Assembly (NCBI GenBank): GCA_943327965.2
Contig: CALPYQ020000011.1
Span: forward strand, 1-13,639
Reading direction: 5' to 3'
Length of the DNA: 13,639 nucleotides
Source: Singulisphaera sp. GP187
GTDB lineage: Bacteria > Pseudomonadota > Gammaproteobacteria > Burkholderiales > Burkholderiaceae_C
Below, one piece after another: positions 1 to 5,525 of the stretch. The notes beneath the pieces were generated by a model. It was not told the origin of the DNA. It did no database searches and saw only the letters and a list, made by a program, of their open reading frames with translations. The translations under genes were made by a program, and so were the position numbers. How positions within the stretch are numbered: the stretch's first letter is position 1; every line of letters starts with the position of its first letter.

Positions 1-28
1 AATTGGGGTCAAATAATTGGGGTCAGAT
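1..28. repeat. 14-bp tandem direct repeat at palindrome edge
   Basis: AATTGGGGTCAAAT (1-14) is followed at once by AATTGGGGTCAGAT (15-28), a 13 of 14 match. The second copy is the start of the palindrome's left arm, so the first copy may be the end of a neighbouring element, or a duplication that continues to the left of the window. Confidence 0.7.
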
Positions 29-165
29 CAACATTAATTTCCAATGGATGGGATGAGTTGGGCAGGGGGGCTGAACGATTTCTGGTACTCCAGTATGAGG
101 AAGCCCCCCTTCCCAACTCATCCCATTCATTGACCAAATTAATGTTGATCTGACCCCAATTATTT
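11..165. repeat. Long near-perfect palindrome (MITE/REP-like element)
   Basis: Two arms of about 59 bases face each other. Positions 11-40 are an exact reverse complement of 136-165. After a small offset (41-44 against 132-135, unpaired), the inner arms around 43-71 and 103-131 match with only two mismatches. The centre (about 72-102) contains its own small hairpin, CTGG-tact-CCAG at 82-93. No protein is encoded. The AATTGGGGTCA terminus resembles sequences I associate with REP-associated tyrosine transposase (IS200-like) elements in betaproteobacteria, but no transposase gene is in the window. It could be a non-autonomous element, or it could act as a bidirectional terminator at the 3' end of the flavin reductase gene. 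The palindrome is seen directly; the element class is inference. Confidence 0.8.
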
Positions 166-806
166 TAAATCTGATCGATGGCGGTGTTGTTTTGGGGCGT
201 GTCGCCCTCTGCATCGGAGATGGCAAAACGGTCGTCTGTGCGGGTGTAAAAACTGGCGCCAAAGCGAGCAACCGGGCGATAGTCTTTGAGGTTAACGCGC
301 CAAGCTTGGGTGTCAATTAATCCGTCACGAGCTGCCAGCCATTGAATGCGGCCAATGAAAACATAGCGGCTAGGCGTCTCTAATTTTTCATGAAGCACGC
401 ACTCAAATGCAATGGGCGCTTCTGCAATTCGGGGCGGTTTGACGGTTCGCGATGGCACGGGGGTGAAACCCACAGCAAGCAACTCACTGACATCGGATGG
501 AAAGTTTTTTCCGCAAGCATGCATTTTTTGTGCAATGGGTTCGTCTGACATGTGCACGACAAATTGGCCGTTGTGCAAAATGTTGGCAGCCGTGTCTTTC
601 AACTGCCCATCTTGTAAACGGTTGATGCTGATCATGAGGATGGGCGGGTCTTCGCCAATCATGTTGAACATGGAAAAGGGTGCGGCATTGACAACACCAT
701 TGGCACCCAATGTGGTGACCAACGCAATGGGCCTTGGCACAATGAGGCTGGCCATCAATTTGTAGCGCTCGTAGCTTGTGATGTCGTCAAAGTTGACTTC
801 TGTCAT
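165..806 (-). CDS. Flavin reductase-like FMN-binding protein
   Basis: A 213-residue protein of the flavin reductase-like (DIM6/NTAB, COG1853) family, a cytosolic split-barrel fold that binds FMN. Members reduce flavin with NAD(P)H for partner oxygenases, or act as uncharacterised flavoproteins. Visible family features are VPRPIALVTT near residues 23-32, NAAPFSMFNMIG at 40-51, a DPPILMIS strand, a central GQFVVH segment, and a C-terminal VNLKDYRPVARFG block. The start chosen is the ATG at 806, preceded on the minus strand by AAGAAGA; an upstream TTG at 848 would add 14 unlikely residues. The gene is separated from the upstream binding-protein gene by a terminator, so it probably needs its own promoter. 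Its TAA stop (165-167) touches the end of the large palindrome. No oxygenase partner is nearby, so its electron acceptor is unknown. Confidence 0.85.
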   Translation of the reverse strand: MTEVNFDDITSYERYKLMASLIVPRPIALVTTLGANGVVNAAPFSMFNMIGEDPPILMISINRLQDGQLKDTAANILHNGQFVVHMSDEPIAQKMHACGKNFPSDVSELLAVGFTPVPSRTVKPPRIAEAPIAFECVLHEKLETPSRYVFIGRIQWLAARDGLIDTQAWRVNLKDYRPVARFGASFYTRTDDRFAISDAEGDTPQNNTAIDQI

Positions 807-840
807 ACGTCTTCTTGTTTCATAAAAAAATGATCTTAAC

Positions 841-887
841 CAAAACAAAAAGCGGCACCGTCAATCATCAAGATTGACAGCACCGCC
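841..887 (-). terminator. Rho-independent terminator of the 905-1885 gene
   Basis: Read on the minus strand, arms 872-887 and 851-866 form a 16-bp stem around a 5-base loop, using three G-U wobble pairs. The stem is followed by a T-rich tract, TTTTTGTTTTG (841-851). The wobbles pair only on the minus-strand transcript, which fixes the direction. It lies 18 bases past the stop of the binding-protein gene. Confidence 0.85.
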
Positions 888-904
888 TTAGGGCTAAAGA
901 ACAA

Positions 905-1885
905 TCAAACGATCACTTCAACTTTGGCGCGCTTAGCTACGGCGGTCCAAGTGTTAATTTGCGATTGAATCAGCTTGGTAAATTCATCACCTACCACAGG
1001 CGTTTTGCGTGGCAAGGTTTGAACGGCTTCCAAGGCCGCCATAACGTCTGGCTTGGCCAACAGTTCTGGAATGAGGGCCGAAATTCTTTGCACAATGGGC
1101 GCTGGCAAATTTTTAGGTGCAGACATTCCAAGCCACTGCGATCCGGTCAGTGAGTTGTAGCCCAACTCCGCAAAGGTGGGAATATTTGGAAATGCTGGCA
1201 GTCGGTTGGGCGTAGACACCGCTAACGCTCTGACTGAGCCCGACTTCAGACGTTCCACATTGGTGGTAACGGGGTCAAAAACACTGTCAATTTGACCTCC
1301 CATCAAGTCCTGCAATGCAGGCGCACTGCCTTGGTAGGGCACATGATCGTGTTCGTTGGCTTGACCTTCAATTTTGAGCAACTCACCAAAAAGATGGTTG
1401 GCAGAGCCAATGCCAGAAGAGCCATAACGCACGGGCTTGGTTTTCGCAGCGGCCACGTATTGCGCCAAATTTTGATACGGTGACTGACCCCGCACGATGA
1501 GCAACATGGGCGCTTCAACCAACATGGCCATGTGTGTGAAATCATTCACGGGATCAAAGGGCATGCTCTTGCGCGTTGCAGTGGCATAAACATGAACAGA
1601 GGCGTGACTGACCAACAGCGAGTAGCCATCTGCAGGCTGACGCGCCGCATATTCGGTTCCAATGAGACCGCCTGCACCGGCTCTATTTTCAACCACAACA
1701 GTTTGCGACAAAGCTTGCGACAAGTGCGGCGCCAACAAGCGCGCCACTGTGTCGACCAAGCCGCCTGGTGGATACTGACAGATGAGTCGAATAGGCCCTC
1801 TGGTTGGCCATGCTGACGACTGTGCATGCACCCAGGGTGCAGCGACTGCAGATGCGGCTACGGCCAATAAATCACGACGCTTCAT
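905..1885 (-). CDS. Bug/TctC-family periplasmic binding protein
   Basis: A 326-residue extracytoplasmic solute-binding protein of the tripartite tricarboxylate transporter (TctC/Bug) family, which usually binds small carboxylates in the periplasm. The N-terminus MKRRDLLAVAASAVAAPWVHAQ is a signal peptide with a twin-arginine-like RR-x-LL, cleaved probably after HAQ or AHA. Family motifs follow in order: YPPGGLVDTVAR with the ligand-contacting Asp, VVENRAGAGGLIGTE, PADGYSLL, YGSSGIGSANH, HVPYQGSAPALQDLMGG, and FPNIPTFAELGY. The length is normal. The ATG at 1885 has a strong AAGGAG ribosome site 5 bases upstream. No TctA or TctB membrane subunit is present, as is common for Burkholderiales Bug proteins, so its transport partner must lie elsewhere or it may act in sensing. 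It is divergent from the racemase-family gene and shares an intergenic region containing an FNR/CRP-type dyad. The ligand is unknown. Confidence 0.92.
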   Translation of the reverse strand: MKRRDLLAVAASAVAAPWVHAQSSAWPTRGPIRLICQYPPGGLVDTVARLLAPHLSQALSQTVVVENRAGAGGLIGTEYAARQPADGYSLLVSHASVHVYATATRKSMPFDPVNDFTHMAMLVEAPMLLIVRGQSPYQNLAQYVAAAKTKPVRYGSSGIGSANHLFGELLKIEGQANEHDHVPYQGSAPALQDLMGGQIDSVFDPVTTNVERLKSGSVRALAVSTPNRLPAFPNIPTFAELGYNSLTGSQWLGMSAPKNLPAPIVQRISALIPELLAKPDVMAALEAVQTLPRKTPVVGDEFTKLIQSQINTWTAVAKRAKVEVIV

Positions 1886-1984
1886 GTTTTCTCCTTGAAT
1901 CGATGTTTTGAAAAAGTTAAGATGACTACTCGTTGAAATAAACCCTCCAACGTTTCAGCACAAAGCATGCCTACGCCATCAAAC

Positions 1985-1998
1985 TTGACGTGCATCAA
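1985..1998. promoter_or_regulatory. FNR/CRP-type dyad, TTGAC-GTGC-ATCAA
   Basis: The sequence TTGACGTGCATCAA matches the FNR/Anr/Dnr consensus TTGAT-N4-ATCAA at 9 of 10 defined bases. It sits between the divergent starts at 1885 and 2092, about 100 bases from each. On the minus strand a weak TGTGCT (1957-1962) lies at class II spacing (22 bases); on the plus strand no -10 is convincing at that distance. It therefore more likely serves the binding-protein gene, but the direction is uncertain. The spacer GTGC is identical to that of the box at 4672-4685. Confidence 0.55.
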
Positions 1999-2091
1999 GA
2001 TAAGGAATTCGAATTGGAAGCGCACCGTTTTTGGGAAATTGCGCACCAAGTTTGTGATTGAACCCCTTGGCCTCACCCAAAAAAGCCATCC

Positions 2092-2841
2092 ATGCCAAAC
2101 CCTAGAATTGCCAAATACCTGCTGATCAATCCCAACACCAATGGTTTGACCACACAACGTCTTCAAGAAGTGCTGAGACCGCAATTGCCTGCTCATGCAA
2201 GCTTGCATGTCAGAACCGCCTCATTTGGTGCCACTTACATTGCCTGTGAAGCCAGCCACGCCGTTGCGGCGCATGCCTGCCTTCAAGCTTGGGCAGAACA
2301 CTTAGAAGCCCACCCAGAGCCCTTGGATGGCGTCTTGATTGGTTGCTTTGGCGATCCAGGGCTGTTTGCCCTGCGGGAAATGTCAGCCTGCCCTGTCACT
2401 GGTTTGGCTGAGGCCTCCTTTATTCAGGCTGCGGCACAAGGGCCTTTTTCTATCGTGACCGGCGGCGAACGTTGGAAACCCATGCTCCATCGATTGGCCA
2501 GCAACCTTGGATTTGACAAGGCGCTAAGGCACATAGAGACCGTTGTGCCCAGCGGCGCAGAACTACAGGCCAATCCTGAAATGGCCATCAAGTGCTTAAA
2601 AACGGCATGCCAAAAGGCTTCACTCAGTGGCGTGAAGTCCATTATTTTGGGCGGTGCGGGTCTGGCGGGCTATGCGGCACAAATTCAGTCGCTGGTAGAT
2701 TTGCCCATCATTGACAGCGCTACAGCGGGACTTGAAGTCCTTCTGAATCAACAAGCGCCCCAAGGCCCAGCAACAATGAATGGCACCCACGCAGCTTGGA
2801 CAAGCATGCCAAGCGCCATTCAATCTTTGCCCAAGCGCTAG
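2092..2841 (+). CDS. Asp/Glu/hydantoin racemase-family protein
   Basis: A 249-residue protein of the PF01177 family (aspartate/glutamate and hydantoin racemases, arylmalonate decarboxylase, maleate isomerase). Such enzymes use two facing cysteines to move a proton at a carbon next to a carboxylate or carbonyl. The start INPNTN (12-17) is typical of the HyuE-like subgroup. The first cysteine is present in IGCFGDPGL (C85), followed by ALRE. At the second site, the expected LGCAG reads LGGAG, so Gly188 replaces the usual catalytic cysteine. The enzyme may therefore not racemise by the two-base mechanism, and could be an isomerase, lyase or binding protein. The ATG at 2092 has no strong ribosome site. 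The gene is divergent from a Bug/TctC gene, which suggests action on a transported carboxylate (inference). Its TAG is immediately followed by the stop of the convergent zinc-finger gene. Confidence 0.85.
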   Translation: MPNPRIAKYLLINPNTNGLTTQRLQEVLRPQLPAHASLHVRTASFGATYIACEASHAVAAHACLQAWAEHLEAHPEPLDGVLIGCFGDPGLFALREMSACPVTGLAEASFIQAAAQGPFSIVTGGERWKPMLHRLASNLGFDKALRHIETVVPSGAELQANPEMAIKCLKTACQKASLSGVKSIILGGAGLAGYAAQIQSLVDLPIIDSATAGLEVLLNQQAPQGPATMNGTHAAWTSMPSAIQSLPKR

Positions 2842-3111
2842 TCAATCAAAAATTTCATTCAGCCACGACTTTTTACGGCTTGGGTAGTACGGCTGAGGGG
2901 CGCGGTAATTTGAATGATCAGAATCGCCTCTTGACCGGTGCGGTTGACTTTGAGATGGCGCTGCTGGCGATGCTGCCACAGCTTTATCAAGCAGCTTGTC
3001 TAGCTCGCCTCGGTCAAGCCAAACACCACGGCATGCGGGGCAATAGTCAATTTCTACACCTTGGCGGTCAGCCATGACCAAAGTGGTATCGACGCAGTTG
3101 GGACATTTCAT
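2842..3111 (-). CDS. Small TFIIB-type zinc-finger protein
   Basis: An 89-residue cytosolic protein with an N-terminal zf-TFIIB (PF13453-like) zinc-binding domain. Ligands C3 and C6 (CPNC) and C24 and C27 (CPAC) are separated by 17 residues and followed by the family signature RGVWLDRGELDKLL. Residues 48-79 are low in complexity, rich in Ser, Pro, His and Arg, and probably disordered; the end KKSWLNEIFD is a short hydrophobic cap seen in this family. The function of such proteins is not established; nucleic-acid binding is suggested only by the domain name. The ATG at 3111 is the only sensible start. It is convergent with the racemase gene with no gap between the two stop codons. A 96-bp gap separates it from the cytochrome gene upstream on the same strand, where I see no terminator. 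Confidence 0.85.
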   Translation of the reverse strand: MKCPNCVDTTLVMADRQGVEIDYCPACRGVWLDRGELDKLLDKAVAASPAAPSQSQPHRSRGDSDHSNYRAPQPYYPSRKKSWLNEIFD

Positions 3112-3207
3112 GTTGAGAGCCTTTGGTTGAAAAGTCCAAAGATAGGGCCAAACAACTTTCGGAAAAAGCAGACAATTACTTATTTAGATTCATAAAAATA
3201 CTGACCA

Positions 3208-3942
3208 TTAATCGCGCTCTTTCAACTCTTTACCCTCATTACCCTCACCGCCCTTCGCCTCATCTTTATCACCACTGCGGTGGCACTCTACGCAATTGTC
3301 AAAGTTGCGAATACCCTCTTCCAAATGTTCTCTTTTAATTTTGGCAGGCGTATGTTCGTGGCAACCATAGCATGTGTACTTCTTGTAATCGTTGGCCACA
3401 TGACACGTCACACACGTTGCTGAATGATCATGGTCAAGCACAAAGAATTTGTTGTGCGCAAAGGTGGCTGGCTTCCACTTTTTCTGAGTATGGCACTGGG
3501 CACATTCGTTCTTGATTTGTTGGTGCAGATTGTCTACGGGTGGCTTGTGACAATTTTGGCAATAAAGCCTTGTCTCAGATTGAAGCAATGAATGATCGAA
3601 TTTTCTAGTGACTTGATAGCGTTTAACGCCTTGGTGATCGCTGTGACAAGACACGCAGTCTTGACGACTTAACTCTTTGTGGAATGTGGCTGAAGTTGAT
3701 GGTTTAGCGATTGGCAAACCCTTGCTGGTTAACCGCCCTATAGAGGATGTTTGATGGCAGGTGACACACTTGGCTGAATCAACACCTCGAAAGGCTGTGT
3801 GACACGCAAAACAATCGCCATTGAGGGATTGATGCTCTGCAATTAAGGGGCCGGGTGCCACCATCAAAGGCGCATAGGCAAAAGTCAAAATAGCAATGAC
3901 ACACAAGACAAGCACCAAAATTATTTTTAGAGTGCGGCTCAT
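3208..3942 (-). CDS. Octaheme c-type cytochrome
   Basis: A 244-residue multiheme cytochrome c. Eight CxxCH heme-attachment motifs begin at residues 44, 59, 96, 128, 147, 177, 191 and 217. Additional histidines (for example 37, 88, 103, 117, 140, 163, 171, 173, 206) could give bis-His ligation. Residues 4-26 form a hydrophobic segment that is either a signal peptide or an uncleaved membrane anchor, placing the hemes in the periplasm. The tail (222-244) is very rich in charged residues and glycine. The ATG at 3942 is preferred over a TTG at 3954 because it overlaps the upstream TGA as ATGA and has GGGAG just upstream. It pairs with the membrane cytochrome b-like gene, so the two probably carry electrons between quinol and a periplasmic partner. 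It resembles cytochrome c3/NapC-like architectures only loosely; no catalytic heme motif such as CxxCK is present, so it is likely an electron carrier. Confidence 0.88.
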   Translation of the reverse strand: MSRTLKIILVLVLCVIAILTFAYAPLMVAPGPLIAEHQSLNGDCFACHTAFRGVDSAKCVTCHQTSSIGRLTSKGLPIAKPSTSATFHKELSRQDCVSCHSDHQGVKRYQVTRKFDHSLLQSETRLYCQNCHKPPVDNLHQQIKNECAQCHTQKKWKPATFAHNKFFVLDHDHSATCVTCHVANDYKKYTCYGCHEHTPAKIKREHLEEGIRNFDNCVECHRSGDKDEAKGGEGNEGKELKERD

Positions 3943-4520
3943 ACCCACTCCCAAAACAAGAAGATGCTAAAGATATGGCCGATGGCCAATACGGCAAACA
4001 CCATGAAAATGGGGATGTGAATTTTTCGCCATTGCCTCATGGCATTTAGCGCGACTGCATCCCAAAAAATTGATCGCTCTATTTCTACAGCTGACAAACC
4101 TTCAGATTTGAATTGCTCACGCCTAGCACTCACGTGTTGATTCGAACGCTTTAAGAGCATTTTTCCAACCAGCCCACTCACCACATTGATGGACATGGCA
4201 ACAGTGGCCAACCAAGGCAAGATGGCATTGAAGTGAATGCCTGAATGAATCAAAACCATGACTGAACCTAGCCATGTTCCGAATTCATGAAATTTGAGAA
4301 GTGTTTGTGGGTTGCCAGCACTCGCCCACTTGCGCTTTCGCGCGGAGTAATAAAGCGATGCAACAATTAAGAGCGTGCCGGGTATTCCCAAGTAACGCCC
4401 AACCCAGACCAAATTGAACTGATGCAAAACATAGTCACCCGCAAGGGTGGCCAAGGCCAATAGCCCCAACAACAAGGTAAAAGGCAAGACATATCTTTGC
4501 CAAAGCGAGCGATTGATCAT
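3939..4520 (-). CDS. Di-heme b-type membrane cytochrome, predicted
   Basis: A 193-residue inner-membrane protein. Predicted membrane helices lie at about 11-30, 42-58, 76-98, 103-121 and 169-190. Two histidine pairs have the same spacing: H78-x13-H92 in one helix and H168-x13-H182 in the last helix. This is the pattern by which cytochrome b and ferric-reductase-like four-helix bundles hold two stacked hemes b across the membrane. H96 and H33 are extra. The cytoplasmic loop (about 122-160) is charged. The TGA stop overlaps the start of the octaheme cytochrome (ATGA), which indicates translational coupling. Proposed role: quinol dehydrogenase or quinone reductase partner of that cytochrome (inference). 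Transcription probably starts from the FNR-type promoter near 4638. The ATG at 4520 has only a weak ribosome site. I do not recognise a named family with confidence. Confidence 0.8.
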   Translation of the reverse strand: MINRSLWQRYVLPFTLLLGLLALATLAGDYVLHQFNLVWVGRYLGIPGTLLIVASLYYSARKRKWASAGNPQTLLKFHEFGTWLGSVMVLIHSGIHFNAILPWLATVAMSINVVSGLVGKMLLKRSNQHVSARREQFKSEGLSAVEIERSIFWDAVALNAMRQWRKIHIPIFMVFAVLAIGHIFSIFLFWEWV

Positions 4521-4531
4521 GCTTTTTGAGA

Positions 4532-4552
4532 CGACAGAAATGGGATCTGTCG
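4532..4552 (-). other. Leader hairpin CGACAGA...TCTGTCG
   Basis: CGACAGA (4532-4538) and TCTGTCG (4546-4552) form a 7-bp stem around a 7-base loop in the predicted 5' leader of the cytochrome operon, 11 bases before the ATG at 4520. No T-tract follows. It could affect translation or be incidental. Confidence 0.35.
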
Positions 4553-4622
4553 CTGCCCAAATGCATTGCTAAAAACCGACCCAAGCTGTAGCAGCAAGGC
4601 TTCCCAAATCCATAAGCGCAAT

Positions 4623-4639
4623 TGAATGAATGTCATTCA
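4623..4639. promoter_or_regulatory. 17-bp palindrome at predicted start site
   Basis: TGAATGA-ATG-TCATTCA is a perfect dyad with 7-bp arms. It lies just downstream of the -10 element at 4645-4650 and covers the expected transcription start (about 4638). This is a typical place for a second, repressing regulator. The regulator is not identifiable from the sequence. Confidence 0.4.
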
Positions 4640-4644
4640 CATTG

Positions 4645-4685
4645 AGCATATTGGAAGGGAATTAAATCAAGTTGATGTGCATCAA
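4645..4685 (-). promoter_or_regulatory. FNR-dependent class II promoter, predicted
   Basis: A perfect FNR/Anr box, TTGAT-GTGC-ATCAA, occupies 4672-4685. Read on the minus strand, 21 bases separate it from TATGCT (4645-4650), a 4 of 6 match to the -10 consensus. A box centred near -41.5 needs about 22 bases here, so the geometry fits class II activation by FNR. The promoter would transcribe the two cytochrome genes, with a leader of about 118 bases. This implies induction under low oxygen, or by a nitric-oxide-sensing Dnr relative that uses the same site. Confidence 0.7.
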
Positions 4686-4771
4686 GAAGACGCGAGTTGA
4701 TGGATTGAAATCGAATTCAACCAAATCTCAAGCCCAACCCACAAACCAAACTAAAGCCAACCCATGTCGAT

Positions 4772-5428
4772 TTAAGTTTTGTCACGTTTGACGACCCTCG
4801 CAATCGTATTGACAAAGTGATCATTAACCGCTTTCTTGATTTTCTTGACGTCGCGCTGCGCTAGCGCTTGTGCAATTAGCTCATGATCGTCTAAAGCACC
4901 CCGCCAATTGTCGGGTGTGCTGTTGCCGCTATAGCGCAAACTGCGCATGCGTTTGCTAAGGGTTTGGTGAACCATGGCCAAGGATTCGTTGTCGGCCATA
5001 TCGACCATGGCGTCGTGAATCTGTTGATTTAACTCGAAATATTCAGGTCGCTTGCCTTTAACAAACAAGGTCTTCATTTTCTCGTGCATGGCCAGCACAT
5101 GGTCAATGCGCTTTTGATCCGCCTTACATGCCTTTTGGGCCGCAAAACTTTCGAGCATGCCCATCACCTCCAGCATGTCGGCAGCATCTTTGGGACTGAA
5201 TGACTTGACCACTGCACCCCGCAAAGGCAGCAACTCAACCAAGCCTTCTGAGGCCAAGACCTTCAAAGCTTCGCGAATAGGCGTTCTGGAAACCCCAAGT
5301 TCCTTGCTGATCTCCAACTCAGGCACCCTTTCACCAGGCTTGATTTGGGATTCCACAATCAAACTTCTCAAGCGGGCTGTGACCTCTGAATGCAAAGAGG
5401 TTCGGGCGATTGGGTCCATGTTGGCCAT
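4772..5428 (-). CDS. GntR-family (FadR/FCD) transcriptional regulator
   Basis: A 218-residue cytosolic regulator. The N-terminal winged helix-turn-helix (about 12-75) contains the GntR signature SRTPIREALKVLASEGLVE and the wing LPLRGAVV. The C-terminal FCD ligand domain (about 82-210) has the metal-ligand pattern N134-x3-H138, H182 and H204; these domains usually bind a small carboxylate through a metal ion. The ATG at 5428 is preferred; a TTG at 5437 and an ATG at 5419 are possible, and none has a strong ribosome site. It is divergent from the catabolic operon starting at 5526, which it most likely represses until the pathway substrate or an intermediate appears. The -10 regions of the two directions overlap, so autoregulation is likely (inference). 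Confidence 0.92.
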   Translation of the reverse strand: MANMDPIARTSLHSEVTARLRSLIVESQIKPGERVPELEISKELGVSRTPIREALKVLASEGLVELLPLRGAVVKSFSPKDAADMLEVMGMLESFAAQKACKADQKRIDHVLAMHEKMKTLFVKGKRPEYFELNQQIHDAMVDMADNESLAMVHQTLSKRMRSLRYSGNSTPDNWRGALDDHELIAQALAQRDVKKIKKAVNDHFVNTIARVVKRDKT

Positions 5429-5464
5429 TGGCTGCAATTCAAAAACTGAGGGTATTAACGGATA

Positions 5465-5492
5465 TTGTGAATTCTACGAGGTTCACTATACT
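5465..5492 (+). promoter_or_regulatory. Sigma-70 promoter of the catabolic operon
   Basis: TTGTGA (5465-5470, 4 of 6) and TATACT (5487-5492, 5 of 6) are separated by 16 bases. The predicted start is near 5499, giving a leader of about 27 bases to the ATG at 5526. On the other strand TATAGT (5485-5490) overlaps and could be the -10 of the regulator gene. Confidence 0.6.
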
Positions 5493-5494
5493 GC

Positions 5495-5512
5495 AATCCG
5501 TAATTACAGATT
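5495..5512. promoter_or_regulatory. Candidate GntR operator palindrome
   Basis: AATC-c-GTAATTAC-a-GATT is an 18-bp dyad with one mismatched pair, centred at 5503.5, directly over the predicted start of the catabolic operon. FCD-type GntR regulators bind short palindromes in such divergent promoters. Binding here would block the operon promoter. GTGAA-N10-TTCAC (5467-5486) is a second, weaker dyad between the promoter elements. Confidence 0.55.
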
Positions 5513-5525
5513 ACCAATTTATTTG

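Noticed and set aside
1..170. CRISPR or attachment-site interpretation of the left-end repeats
   Set aside because: There is one large palindrome and one short tandem copy, without regularly spaced repeats and spacers, and no integrase or tRNA gene is nearby.
3952..3954. TTG start for the octaheme cytochrome (MGVGM...)
   Set aside because: The ATG at 3942 overlaps the upstream stop as ATGA and has a GGGAG ribosome site, so the TTG is less likely.
5157..5525. Long in-frame upstream extension of the amidohydrolase reading frame
   Set aside because: It lies antisense to the GntR coding region and crosses the predicted promoter and operator; the family N-terminus (DAHHHFW near residue 18) fits the ATG at 5526.
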